Positions 7,696-14,531 of a DNA stretch of 19,191 bases are shown here, one piece after another. Origin of the DNA: Acidobacteriota bacterium. Lineage in GTDB: Bacteria > Actinomycetota > Acidimicrobiia > Acidimicrobiales > UBA8190. The position numbers were made by a program, and so were the translations under genes. Numbering within the stretch: position 1 is the first letter of the stretch; every line of letters starts with the position of its first letter. Location of the stretch: the NCBI GenBank assembly GCA_028872975.1, contig JAGWNV010000014.1, forward strand, positions 1-19,191. Reading direction: 5' to 3'. The notes below the pieces were generated by a model. The model did no database searches. It was not told the DNA's origin and was given only the letters and a program-made list of their open reading frames with translations.

Positions 7696-8855
7696 CGGCC
7701 CGTGCGCCGTCTCGACCGGCGTGCGGATCTGCCGACGACGGCGTGCTGGGGGTGGAGGGCCCGCACCTCGTCGGGGTGGCGCTGGGGCGGCCGGCGGGGC
7801 CACACCGGCCCACCGGCGAGGTGCGGTCGGGGCCCCGACCACGGCGCCGGCGGAGCGAACAGCCTCTCGGCCAGCCGGTAGGCGACGGGCTCGTAGTTGA
7901 CCCGCCAGCCCACGAAGTCGGGCCAGGACTCCTCGGCGGTCCGCTCCAGGGGGAACCCGGCGGCGGCGAGCATGCCGATGGCCTCGGCGTACTCCTCGTA
8001 GGTGAGCTCGATGGGACCGTCGGGATCGGGGTCTGACTCGATCGCCCAGCCCAGCGACACGCCGATCCTGTCCAGCAGGGTGAAGCCCATGCGCAGGCAG
8101 AGCCGGGCCCGCGAGCCCGCGCTGGTGGGCGCCGCCGCCAAGTGGATGGCCGCCGCGTCCATGACCGCCAGGGACCCGAGCACCCACGAGTACCAGGGCT
8201 CGGGCGAGCGGAAGAGGAGGAGCACGGGATAGGTGGTGTGGCTCTCGGCCACGTCGGCCGCCCACTCCTCCCAGGAGCCGTACAGCTCGGGCAGGGTGTC
8301 GAGGATGCCGACGAGGTGCTGGCGGATCAGCACCTCCGGACCCCATGCCGGCAGCCCGGCGCGGCTCTCGAGGAGCGCCACCTGTGCCTCACGGCGGCTG
8401 AAGGCGGCGTAGATGGTGGGCAGGTAGGCGATCTGGAGGGCCACGACGATCGCCCACATGGCTCCGGCGGCGACGTCGACGGGGACCACGGCCGGCCCGC
8501 CGGCGTGGAGGGTCCCCACCGTGAACAGCGCGGCGACGGCCTGGAGAAGGGCCTCGCCGAAGGCCTGGTGCTGGGAGGCGACGACGAGGCCGAAACCGAG
8601 GGTGAGGCCGGCCGCCCAGCTGAGCAGCTGCACGACCAGGGTGGCCGGCCCGGCCGGGGCGAGGATGGCGTCCTTGCCCTCGTAGGTTCGGGCCAGGCGC
8701 GACAGCCACATGAACACGGCCCGGACGGCGCGGGCCACGAGGAGGGTGTAGCGGTCGAGTCCGAAGGGACGCCTGGGGAGGACCATGGTGAAGATCACGT
8801 TGGCGGCCGTGGCCGCCACCACGACGACGCCGGCGACGAGCGCCAGCGCGTCCAT
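7692..8855 (-). CDS. Ion-channel-like membrane protein (two-TM pore-loop family)
   Basis: A 387-aa integral membrane protein. There is an N-terminal helix (residues 2-24), a second hydrophobic region (about 68-95), then FGEALLQAVAALFTVGTLHAGGP, shown here in parts: an AALFTVGT pore-helix/filter-like segment and a following helix (about 130-150). This arrangement resembles bacterial two-TM potassium channels. However, the filter TVGYG is degenerate (TVGTL), so conduction and selectivity are uncertain. The C-terminal ~220 residues are a cytosolic helical domain with Trp-rich patches (YGSWEEWA, SPEPWYSW), ending in a basic low-complexity tail. The ATG at 8855 lies 15 nt after the encapsulin stop, and its own stop overlaps the adenylate kinase start. 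I infer it works with the encapsulin operon, but its role is unknown. Confidence 0.7.
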   Translation of the reverse strand: MDALALVAGVVVVAATAANVIFTMVLPRRPFGLDRYTLLVARAVRAVFMWLSRLARTYEGKDAILAPAGPATLVVQLLSWAAGLTLGFGLVVASQHQAFGEALLQAVAALFTVGTLHAGGPAVVPVDVAAGAMWAIVVALQIAYLPTIYAAFSRREAQVALLESRAGLPAWGPEVLIRQHLVGILDTLPELYGSWEEWAADVAESHTTYPVLLLFRSPEPWYSWVLGSLAVMDAAAIHLAAAPTSAGSRARLCLRMGFTLLDRIGVSLGWAIESDPDPDGPIELTYEEYAEAIGMLAAAGFPLERTAEESWPDFVGWRVNYEPVAYRLAERLFAPPAPWSGPRPHLAGGPVWPRRPPQRHPDEVRALHPQHAVVGRSARRSRRRTGR

Positions 8856-8870
8856 CGGCCCGCCTGCCCG

Positions 8871-9692
8871 CTACCGCGTGCCGGCTGCCGGCCCGCTGAC
8901 GAGGGCCACCGCCGCATCCGGCTCGACGACCCGGAAGCTGAAGCTCTCCTCGAGGTACAGCGCCACGGTCCCGCTGTCGTGGTGCCGGTAGCCGATGGAG
9001 ATGTCCTGCCCGCTGTCGAAGCCGTAGTCGCCGCCCCGCTGGCTCAGCACCACCCCGCCCTCGACGCCGGGGGCCCACACGATGGGGCCGCCCAGGATCT
9101 GTCCGAGGTGGTCGAAGAGGAGATGGCCGCCGTGCTCGGTGGCCTGGACGATGCCGGTGTAGATCTCCGGGCCGATGGCGAGGCCGTAGGGGCCGTCGAT
9201 GCCGTCCCGGCGCAGGACGTCGGTGGCACGGGCCACCACGTTGGCGTACTGCTCCATGTCCGTCTCGATGGCGATGGGCGAGTGCGAGGTCGATTCGGTG
9301 ATGCCCCGGATGCCTCCCGCCCCGAAGCCGTGGAAGACGGCGACGTTCTCGGCCAGCGCCAGCCGGCGGACGGCGTCGTCGAGCTCCTCGAGGCCGAGAT
9401 CCCCCGCCCCCCGGTCGGCGTCGTCGATCTCGAGGCGCGACACGCTGAAATCCACGACGAGCTCGACGAGCGGGAGCACCCGGCGCTGGGACGCCCGCAC
9501 GCCCTCCGCCGGCGACGCCACCGGCGCCGTGCGGCCCAGGTTGGTGGCCGAGTGGTCCCAGCCGTGGGGGCCGGAGAAGTCCACGAGCTTCCGGGCGGCG
9601 AGCTGGGTGACGAGCCGGCTCTTGGCCTCGTCCTCGATCTGGCGCCACGCCGCGTCGGAGACAGGGGCGAGCTCCCTGTGGAGGTGGTCCAT
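8871..9692 (-). CDS. Type 1 encapsulin shell protein (linocin-M18/CFP29 family)
   Basis: A 273-aa HK97-fold protein expected to self-assemble into an icosahedral protein nanocompartment. The N-terminus MDHLHRELAPVSDAAW is characteristic of type 1 encapsulins. Other family patches are EIDD, FHGFGAGGIRGI, DGPYGLAIGPEIYT, the IVWAPGVEGGVVLSQRGGD region and the C-terminal GTVALYLEESFSF strand. Length matches the family (about 265-285 aa). I chose the ATG at 9692 because it overlaps the ferritin stop as TGATG; a GTG at 9695 would give a 4-nt overlap and one extra residue. Immediate linkage to a ferritin-like cargo gene with a loading peptide identifies the content as iron storage. Neighbours downstream are the channel-like protein and adenylate kinase. 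Confidence 0.96.
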   Translation of the reverse strand: MDHLHRELAPVSDAAWRQIEDEAKSRLVTQLAARKLVDFSGPHGWDHSATNLGRTAPVASPAEGVRASQRRVLPLVELVVDFSVSRLEIDDADRGAGDLGLEELDDAVRRLALAENVAVFHGFGAGGIRGITESTSHSPIAIETDMEQYANVVARATDVLRRDGIDGPYGLAIGPEIYTGIVQATEHGGHLLFDHLGQILGGPIVWAPGVEGGVVLSQRGGDYGFDSGQDISIGYRHHDSGTVALYLEESFSFRVVEPDAAVALVSGPAAGTR

Positions 9693-10054
9693 CACCGGCG
9701 CCCCTTAAGGCTGCCGATCCCGAGCGAGCCGCCGGCGGCGCCGGGAGCCCCGGCCTCGGCATCGGCCTCCACCTCGGTGACCGGCCTGGCCGTGAACAGA
9801 TATGTCCGGAGGTGCTCGTCGAGAACAGGATCCCGGCGGCGGAGCCATTCGAGGGTCATCGAGGCGTGCTCCTTCTCCTCGTCGCGGTTGTGGGCCAGGA
9901 TCTCGGCCAGGCTGGCATCCCCCGTCGCCTTCACCCGCTGGTCGTACCAGTCGACCGCCTCGAGCTCCTCCATCAAGGAGACGATCGCCCGGTGGCGGTC
10001 GATCGTCTCCTCGTCGAGCCGCTCCTCCGTCTCGTGGAGCCCTTCGCTCGCCAC
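9692..10054 (-). CDS. Encapsulated ferritin-like cargo protein (EncFtn) with loading peptide
   Basis: A 120-aa cargo ferroxidase that oxidises Fe(II) inside the encapsulin shell. The key EncFtn residues occur at family spacing: Glu30, Trp36 and Tyr37 in EELEAVDWYDQR, and Glu60 and His63 in EEKEH. These match the Glu32/Trp38/Tyr39/Glu62/His65 arrangement known for Rhodospirillum EncFtn. The protein has only two helices, so two chains must pair to form the di-iron site. A flexible Gly/Ala/Glu linker (about 95-108) leads to the C-terminal cargo-loading peptide GSLGIGSLKG, which docks inside the shell. The GTG start at 10054 has a perfect AGGAGG 5 nt upstream. The stop overlaps the shell start, so cargo and shell are made together. 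It is the first gene of the operon. Confidence 0.95.
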   Translation of the reverse strand: MASEGLHETEERLDEETIDRHRAIVSLMEELEAVDWYDQRVKATGDASLAEILAHNRDEEKEHASMTLEWLRRRDPVLDEHLRTYLFTARPVTEVEADAEAGAPGAAGGSLGIGSLKGRR

Positions 10055-10059
10055 GTTGT

Positions 10060-10065
10060 CCTCCT
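10060..10065 (-). promoter_or_regulatory. Strong Shine-Dalgarno of the encapsulin operon
   Basis: AGGAGG on the minus strand, 5 nt before the GTG start of the ferritin gene. It fixes that start and contrasts with the leaderless starts of the neighbouring genes to the right. Confidence 0.8.
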
Positions 10066-10095
10066 CGTGTCCGCCCGGTGCATCCGCCCGAGGTG

Positions 10096-10101
10096 ACAGT
10101 A
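10096..10101 (-). promoter_or_regulatory. Possible -10 box of the encapsulin operon
   Basis: TACTGT (TANNNT type) on the minus strand, about 41 nt before the ferritin GTG. A start a few bases downstream would leave a leader of roughly 35 nt holding the AGGAGG site. No convincing -35 is seen at 17-18 bp. Confidence 0.3.
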
Positions 10102-10121
10102 GCGGCGCGGAGCGGCGGGCC

Positions 10122-10139
10122 GTCCCGTGGCGCCGGGAC
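10122..10139 (-). terminator. Possible terminator hairpin after the membrane hydrolase gene
   Basis: On the minus strand GTCCCG and CGGGAC form a 6-bp perfect stem around a 6-nt loop, starting 9 nt after the hydrolase stop. There is no T-tract. It sits between that gene and the encapsulin operon promoter region. Confidence 0.3.
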
Positions 10140-10147
10140 CGGGCGGG

Positions 10148-11857
10148 CTAGGGGGACCGGGTCCGGCTCTCGGAGGCCAGGGCGGTGGCGAGGCGGGCGG
10201 CCACCGCGGCGCAGCCCGATCCGGTCGTGCCGGCGCCACCCCCGGGGGACTCGTCGGGCGCCAGGGTCGGTACCTGCCAGGCACCGGCCGCGTAGCTGAG
10301 GGCGGTGTCGGCCAGGCGAAGCAGGGCGTCGTCGGTCACGGGCCGGTGGGAGAGGACCTCGGCGACGACCTTGGCGCCGGCGGCGCTCTCGACGAGCCCG
10401 CCGTGGAAGGCCGGGAGCACGACCGAGGGATAGGGGAGCCTCTGGGCCGACGGGGTGACCGTGGCGTCCACGAGGGGGAGGAGGGCGAACTGCTCGACGT
10501 GGGACATCGGACAGGCCATGGCGTGGGCGAGCAGGGGGGCCTCCCGGTCGAGCGACGCCAGGAAGGGGTTCCGGGGCGAGAGGTCGACGGGGGCCACGCC
10601 CTGGAAGGCGTCGCTCAGCAGGCGCAGGGCCTCCGCCGTGCCGACCCCCCAGCCGCTCGTGCCGGCGGCGGGGTACGAGACGCGCCCGGGGTTCTGGAGG
10701 GGGCTCGCCACGACGAGGGTCGTCACCGGGGCCGAGGGGTCGGCGAGCAGGGCCGTCTTGGCGACGAGGGCCCCCTCGCTCTCGGCCACCACGTCCACGG
10801 CGCGGCCGGTGAGCCGGTTGAGCGTCGACACCTGGTGCAGGAGCATCCTGTCCAGTTGCACCAGGGTCTTCACGGTGTCGCCGCCCGTGTATGGGAGCGG
10901 GCGTCCGTCTGCACCGAGCCCGCGGTAGGAGAACCGGACCTCGACGAAGTTCCCCGGGATCGGGTGCACGGGCCGTCCGTCCCAGGTCGACCCGTACCCC
11001 GAGACGACGAGCACGGGTGGGCCCGTGTACTCCGCCGGCGTGAGAGGCCCCACGCCGGCGACCCGAGTCGGCACCTGCGAGAACCCTGCCACCGTGCCCC
11101 CGACCACAAGGGCGACGAAGGCGACCATGGCGGCGGGGACCACGGGCACCACCCGCCGCGACGTCCGGTCGAGCACGGCGCGGACGAGGCCCCGCCACGT
11201 CCAGGCGTTGAAGACCCCGCTGACGGCGGCCACCACCGGCCAGGCGGCGAGGGGCGTGGCCCCCATGACCGCCGTCGAGAAGGTGAGGACGACGAACGAG
11301 AGCGCCACCCATCCGAGTGCTCGCAGCGCCACGGGCCGGCGCCACCAGTCGCCGGTGACGGCCACCGGATGCACGAGGAGCGCCACCAGGAAGGCGCCGG
11401 GGACGGCGGCGAGGAAGAGCCAGGACACCGGGACCGCCGCCATGCCGAACAGCAGCGCCACGCTCGGCGAGAGCAGGACGGCGGCCACGGCGGTCCCCAG
11501 GAGGCCCTGGCGCAGGAGGCGCAGGCTCGACGGGCGGGCCCGGCCCGCCGGCCACGCCCATCCCACCGAGAGGGCGGTCAGCGCGCCGCGCACGACGAGC
11601 ATGGCGACGACCTCGGCGCCGAGGGTGGCCCACGAGTTGTGGTAAACGCTGAGCCAGCGGAGGTCGCCGAAGACGCCGAAGGGCGCCACGGCGCTGGCCT
11701 GGGGGGCGAGGTCGGGCCGGGTCCCGTGGCCGAAGCCGGCGACGAGGGCCGCCTCGAGGAGGTTGAGCCCCACGCACAGGACGACGAGCGCCCTGGTGGG
11801 CGACAGCCGCCGCCGTCGCCCGAGGTGATCCTCGGCGGGTCGCCGGTCACCTTCCAC
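10148..11857 (-). CDS. Membrane-anchored alpha/beta-hydrolase
   Basis: A 569-aa protein with two halves. The first ~260 residues contain about six to seven hydrophobic helices, for example ALVVLCVGLNLLEAALVAG near 25-43 and AAMVAFVALVVGGTVAGF near 240-257. The second half looks like an alpha/beta-hydrolase. PVLVVSGYGSTWDG supplies the oxyanion-region strand, and VVAESEGALVAK holds the probable nucleophile Ser360 in an A-E-S-E-G elbow instead of G-x-S-x-G. A late FHGGLVES segment could supply the catalytic His. The catalytic domain probably lies on one membrane face; which one is not determinable here. The GTG start has a TACACT -10 box 8 nt upstream, suggesting a leaderless mRNA. Lipase, esterase or acyltransferase roles are possible; the substrate is unknown. 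Confidence 0.75.
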   Translation of the reverse strand: MEGDRRPAEDHLGRRRRLSPTRALVVLCVGLNLLEAALVAGFGHGTRPDLAPQASAVAPFGVFGDLRWLSVYHNSWATLGAEVVAMLVVRGALTALSVGWAWPAGRARPSSLRLLRQGLLGTAVAAVLLSPSVALLFGMAAVPVSWLFLAAVPGAFLVALLVHPVAVTGDWWRRPVALRALGWVALSFVVLTFSTAVMGATPLAAWPVVAAVSGVFNAWTWRGLVRAVLDRTSRRVVPVVPAAMVAFVALVVGGTVAGFSQVPTRVAGVGPLTPAEYTGPPVLVVSGYGSTWDGRPVHPIPGNFVEVRFSYRGLGADGRPLPYTGGDTVKTLVQLDRMLLHQVSTLNRLTGRAVDVVAESEGALVAKTALLADPSAPVTTLVVASPLQNPGRVSYPAAGTSGWGVGTAEALRLLSDAFQGVAPVDLSPRNPFLASLDREAPLLAHAMACPMSHVEQFALLPLVDATVTPSAQRLPYPSVVLPAFHGGLVESAAGAKVVAEVLSHRPVTDDALLRLADTALSYAAGAWQVPTLAPDESPGGGAGTTGSGCAAVAARLATALASESRTRSP

Positions 11858-11865
11858 CGCAGCCG

Positions 11866-11871
11866 AGTGTA
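11866..11871 (-). promoter_or_regulatory. -10 box for leaderless hydrolase mRNA
   Basis: TACACT on the minus strand, separated by 8 nt from the GTG start at 11857. Spacing and TANNNT consensus fit a transcript that begins at or next to the start codon; no Shine-Dalgarno is present. Confidence 0.5.
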
Positions 11872-11911
11872 CGGGCGGCCTCGGGGCCGGGCGCCCGGGG
11901 AGCGCCTCGGC

Positions 11912-12838
11912 TCAGTCCGGTTCCGTGGACGCCGACAGCAGCGACACCTCGTCGGCCGTGAGCGCCAGGGTGGCGGCCGGGAGGATCTCGGCGAGCTGGC
12001 CCGTGGTCCGGGCGCTGGCGATGGGCGCCACGACCTGGGGACGGGTGCAGAGCCACGCCAGGGACACCGCCGCCACCGTGGTGCCGTGGGCGGAGGCGAC
12101 CTCGTCGAGCGCGGCGAGCACCTTTTCCCCGCCCTTGTCGAGGTACGCCCTGGCACCCGCGGCCCGAGGCGACTGGACCTCGGCGCCCCCGGCCCGGTAC
12201 TTCCCGGTGAGGAAGCCGCTGGCCAGGGCGTAGTAGGGGAGCACGGCCAGGTCCCACTCCTCGGCCACCGGCAGCATGGTCCGCTCGAAGTCGCGTTCCA
12301 CGAGGTTGTAGTGCGGCTGGAGGACGCGGAACTCCGCCCAGCCCTCCCGGCGCTGGAGCTCGAGGGCGGCCCCGAGCCGCTCGGGGCTGTAGTTGGACGC
12401 CCCGAGGTGGCGGACGATGCCGTCCCGGACGAGGGCGTCGAAGGCGGCCAGGGTCTCCTCGAGCGGCGTCTCGAGGTCGTCGAAGTGGGCGTAGTAGAGG
12501 TCGATGTGGTCGGTCCGCAGGCGCTCGAGGGAGGCCCGGGCCTCGCCGGCGATGGTCTCGGCCCGGAGGTTCCGCACGTCGCCCCGGCCACCGCCGACCT
12601 TGGTGGCCACGACGGTCCGGTGGCGCCGGGCCCGGTCGGCCATCCAGGCGCCGATGATCGTCTCGGACCGGCCGTGCTCGATCAGGTAGGAGTTGGCCGT
12701 GTCCACGAAGTCCCCGCCGGCGTCGGCGTAGGCGTCGAGCACGGCCCGGGACTGGTCCTCGTCGGCGGTCCAGCCGAACACGTTGCCGCCGAGGCACAGC
12801 GGGAAGACGTCGAGATCGGTGCGGCCGAGAGGGGGCAT
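11912..12838 (-). CDS. Aldo/keto reductase
   Basis: A 308-aa NADPH-dependent oxidoreductase with a TIM-barrel fold. The catalytic tetrad is complete: Asp46 and Tyr51 in DTANSY, Lys80 in VVATK, His118 in YYAHFDD. Further family features are GASNYSPERL, the LQPHYNLVERDFE strand and a C-terminal APIASARTTGQL phosphate-binding region for NADP. It resembles the group of general-stress and sugar-aldehyde reductases, and the substrate is open. The ATG at 12838 starts MPPLGRTDLDVFPLCLGGN, the usual family N-terminus, and a TACCGT -10 box lies exactly 7 nt upstream. A longer reading frame to 13180 would run into the divergent thioesterase gene and is rejected. Confidence 0.92.
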   Translation of the reverse strand: MPPLGRTDLDVFPLCLGGNVFGWTADEDQSRAVLDAYADAGGDFVDTANSYLIEHGRSETIIGAWMADRARRHRTVVATKVGGGRGDVRNLRAETIAGEARASLERLRTDHIDLYYAHFDDLETPLEETLAAFDALVRDGIVRHLGASNYSPERLGAALELQRREGWAEFRVLQPHYNLVERDFERTMLPVAEEWDLAVLPYYALASGFLTGKYRAGGAEVQSPRAAGARAYLDKGGEKVLAALDEVASAHGTTVAAVSLAWLCTRPQVVAPIASARTTGQLAEILPAATLALTADEVSLLSASTEPD

Positions 12839-12845
12839 GATGCGA

Positions 12846-12862
12846 ACGGTACCCGGTACCGT
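12846..12862. promoter_or_regulatory. 17-bp palindromic divergent leaderless promoter
   Basis: ACGGTACC-C-GGTACCGT is a perfect inverted repeat with 8-bp arms. Each arm contains a TACCGT -10 box: minus strand 12851-12846, plus strand 12857-12862. Each box lies exactly 7 nt from a start codon, the ATG of the aldo/keto reductase at 12838 and the GTG of the thioesterase at 12870. It therefore works as back-to-back -10 elements; it could also be a repressor site. Confidence 0.6.
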
Positions 12863-12869
12863 GGCCTTC

Positions 12870-13259
12870 GTGCCCCCGGACCTCATGGCGCTCATGCCCT
12901 TCGCCGTCGCCATCGGCATCGAGCTCGTCTCGGCGTCGGCGGACGAGGTGGTGGCCCGCATGGCGTGGTCGAGCGAGCGCTGCACGAGCGGCGGGCTCCT
13001 GCACGGCGGCGCGCTGATGACGCTCGCCGATTCGGCCGGGGCCGTGTGCGCCTTCCTCAACCTGCCGCCCGGGGCCGGCACGAGCACGGTGGAGACGAAG
13101 AGCAATTTCTTCCGGCCCGTGACCGCCGGCGAGGTGCGAGCCGAGGCGCGACCGCTGCACGTGGGCCGGCGGTTCGTCACCGTCCAGACGACCCTCAGCG
13201 ACGACGAGGGTCGGCTGGTGGCGCAGACGACACAGACACAGGCGGTGCTCCCCGGCTGA
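12870..13259 (+). CDS. PaaI-like hotdog thioesterase
   Basis: A 129-aa hotdog-fold acyl-CoA thioesterase. The family signature LLHGGALMTLADSAG is present, with the His-Gly-Gly of the active-site loop and an Asp on the long helix. It is followed by VETKSNFFRPV, the second hallmark strand, and a C-terminal LVAQTTQTQAVLP strand. Such proteins hydrolyse aromatic or short acyl-CoA esters in the cytosol as tetramers. I chose the GTG at 12870 because a TACCGT -10 box sits 7 nt before it, implying a leaderless mRNA. In-frame ATGs at 12837 and 12840 would start upstream of the -10 box and overlap the divergent gene's start. The substrate is unknown. Confidence 0.9.
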   Translation: MPPDLMALMPFAVAIGIELVSASADEVVARMAWSSERCTSGGLLHGGALMTLADSAGAVCAFLNLPPGAGTSTVETKSNFFRPVTAGEVRAEARPLHVGRRFVTVQTTLSDDEGRLVAQTTQTQAVLPG

Positions 13260-13274
13260 AGACCGCCCGTGTGG

Positions 13275-13616
13275 TCAGAGCAGCTCGAGGAGCCGTTCGG
13301 GGGGCCGGGCCACGACGGCGCGGTCGCCCACGACGAAGATCGGGCGCTCGAGCAGGATCGGGTGGGCGGTGATGGCGTCGAGCAGCTCGTCCGCCGACGC
13401 CTCGTCGAGGCCGAGCGCGGCGTAGACGGGCTCGCCGGTGCGCATCATGGCCCGGGGATCGTCGATGCCGAGCATGCCCATGAGCCGGTGCAGGTCCTGG
13501 CGGGTCGGCGGGACGTCGAGGTAGCGGACGACCTCCGCCTCCACACCCTTGTCGGCGAGCAGCGCCTGGGCCGTCCGGCACTTCGAGCAGGAGGGGTTGA
13601 AGTAGAGCTCGGCCAC
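13275..13616 (-). CDS. ArsC/Spx-family arsenate reductase-like protein
   Basis: A 113-aa thioredoxin-fold protein of the ArsC family. The N-terminal NPSCSKCRTA carries the catalytic Cys10, with an additional Cys13 that gives a CxxC pair; classical ArsC has Ser or Thr near there. Family features downstream are YLDVPPTRQDLHRL, MMRTGEPVYAALGL and HPILLERPIFV with the conserved Arg, ending RPPERLLELL. These match enzymes that reduce arsenate with glutaredoxin. Because actinobacteria use mycothiol, the reducing partner is uncertain, and no ars operon genes are nearby. The GTG start has a TACGCT box 6 nt upstream. The gene is divergent from the SRAP gene and convergent with the thioesterase (15-nt gap). 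Confidence 0.9.
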   Translation of the reverse strand: MAELYFNPSCSKCRTAQALLADKGVEAEVVRYLDVPPTRQDLHRLMGMLGIDDPRAMMRTGEPVYAALGLDEASADELLDAITAHPILLERPIFVVGDRAVVARPPERLLELL

Positions 13617-13622
13617 CGCCGC

Positions 13623-13628
13623 AGCGTA
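13623..13628 (-). promoter_or_regulatory. -10 box for leaderless arsC-like mRNA
   Basis: TACGCT on the minus strand, 6 nt before the GTG at 13616. It shares a 38-nt intergenic region with the plus-strand box of the divergent SRAP gene. No Shine-Dalgarno lies between box and start. Confidence 0.45.
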
Positions 13629-13641
13629 CCGACCGGACCCC

Positions 13642-13647
13642 TACACT
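13642..13647 (+). promoter_or_regulatory. -10 box for leaderless SRAP mRNA
   Basis: TACACT, exactly 7 nt before the ATG at 13655. The transcript would start at or beside the start codon. Confidence 0.55.
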
Positions 13648-13654
13648 CCCGCGC

Positions 13655-14416
13655 ATGTGCGGACGCGTCGACATCCACACGCCCCCGGCCCAGCTGGCTC
13701 GGGCCCTCGAGGCGCAATTGGCGGCCGGTGTCGACCCCGACGGCCGGCCCAGCTGGAATGTGGGGCCCACCCGGGCCGTGCCCGCCGTGGTGGCCGACGA
13801 CGAGCATCACCGAGTCCTCGACGTCTTCCGCTGGGGCCTCGTGCCGCACTGGGCCAAGACGCCCAAGGTCGGCTACAAGATGATCAACGCCAGGGCAGAG
13901 ACGGCGCCCACGAAGCCGGCCTACCGCCAGGCGCTCCAGCGGCGCCGATGCCTGGTGGTGGTCGACGGCTTCTACGAGTGGGCCGTGCCCGACCCCGCCG
14001 AGCCCAAGCGCAAGGTCCCCTTCTACTTCCGCCGCGCCGACGGCGCCCCCATCACCTTCGCCGGGCTCTACGAGGCGTGGTGGGACAAGACGCGGTCGAA
14101 GGAGCCCGACCCGGAGTCGTACCTGCAGACCTGCGTGATCATGACCACCGACGCCGGCGAGGACCTCGCCGGCGTCCACGACCGGATGCCGGTCATCATC
14201 GAGCCCGCCGACAGGGACCGGTGGCTGGACCCCGAGGTGACCGACCCCGAGGCCGTGGTGCCCCTGCGGCGCCCCGCCCCGCCCGGGACCCTCGAGCGAC
14301 ACCCCGTCACGACCGAGGTGAACAACCCCCGCAACGACGGTCCCCGGATGATCACCCCCGATCCGGACGCCGAGGTGGGGCTCCTCCTCGGGCCGGTGCG
14401 CGAGACCACCGACTGA
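13655..14416 (+). CDS. yedK: SRAP/HMCES-family abasic-site DNA-crosslinking protein (YedK-like)
   Basis: A 253-aa SOS response-associated peptidase-fold protein. The family protects abasic sites in single-stranded DNA by forming a covalent thiazolidine bond through its Cys2. Here the N-terminus is MCGR with Cys2 correctly placed. WNVGPTR supplies Asn35, INARAET supplies Asn78, VVVDGFYEW supplies Glu108, and the VHDRMPVII motif supplies His175, so the active site is complete. Length is typical. A TACACT -10 box is 7 nt upstream, so the mRNA is probably leaderless and Cys2 follows the very first codon. No LexA-like box was evident upstream. The gene symbol is by family only. Confidence 0.95.
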   Translation: MCGRVDIHTPPAQLARALEAQLAAGVDPDGRPSWNVGPTRAVPAVVADDEHHRVLDVFRWGLVPHWAKTPKVGYKMINARAETAPTKPAYRQALQRRRCLVVVDGFYEWAVPDPAEPKRKVPFYFRRADGAPITFAGLYEAWWDKTRSKEPDPESYLQTCVIMTTDAGEDLAGVHDRMPVIIEPADRDRWLDPEVTDPEAVVPLRRPAPPGTLERHPVTTEVNNPRNDGPRMITPDPDAEVGLLLGPVRETTD

Positions 14417-14531
14417 CGGGGACCGTTCCCGGGGCGGATGGGACTTTCTGCCCTCATCCGGGACCGCCGTGGCGACGACACTGGACCGAGGGGACGTGCC
14501 GTCGGCGCGCCGGCGACCCCGAGGGGAGTCC

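Noticed and set aside
12837..12869. Thioesterase starting at the ATG at 12837 or 12840
   Set aside because: These starts lie upstream of the -10 box used for the gene and inside the divergent gene's first codons; the GTG at 12870 is better supported.
11912..13180. Aldo/keto reductase extended to a start at 13180
   Set aside because: The extra N-terminus would overlap the thioesterase gene and has no family similarity; the ATG at 12838 has the correct N-terminus and a -10 box at 7 nt.
10127..13372. 1081-aa plus-strand frame across four genes
   Set aside because: It lies antisense to clear conserved genes (hydrolase, aldo/keto reductase), has shadow-type composition (Gly/Arg/His/Glu), and spans a divergent promoter.
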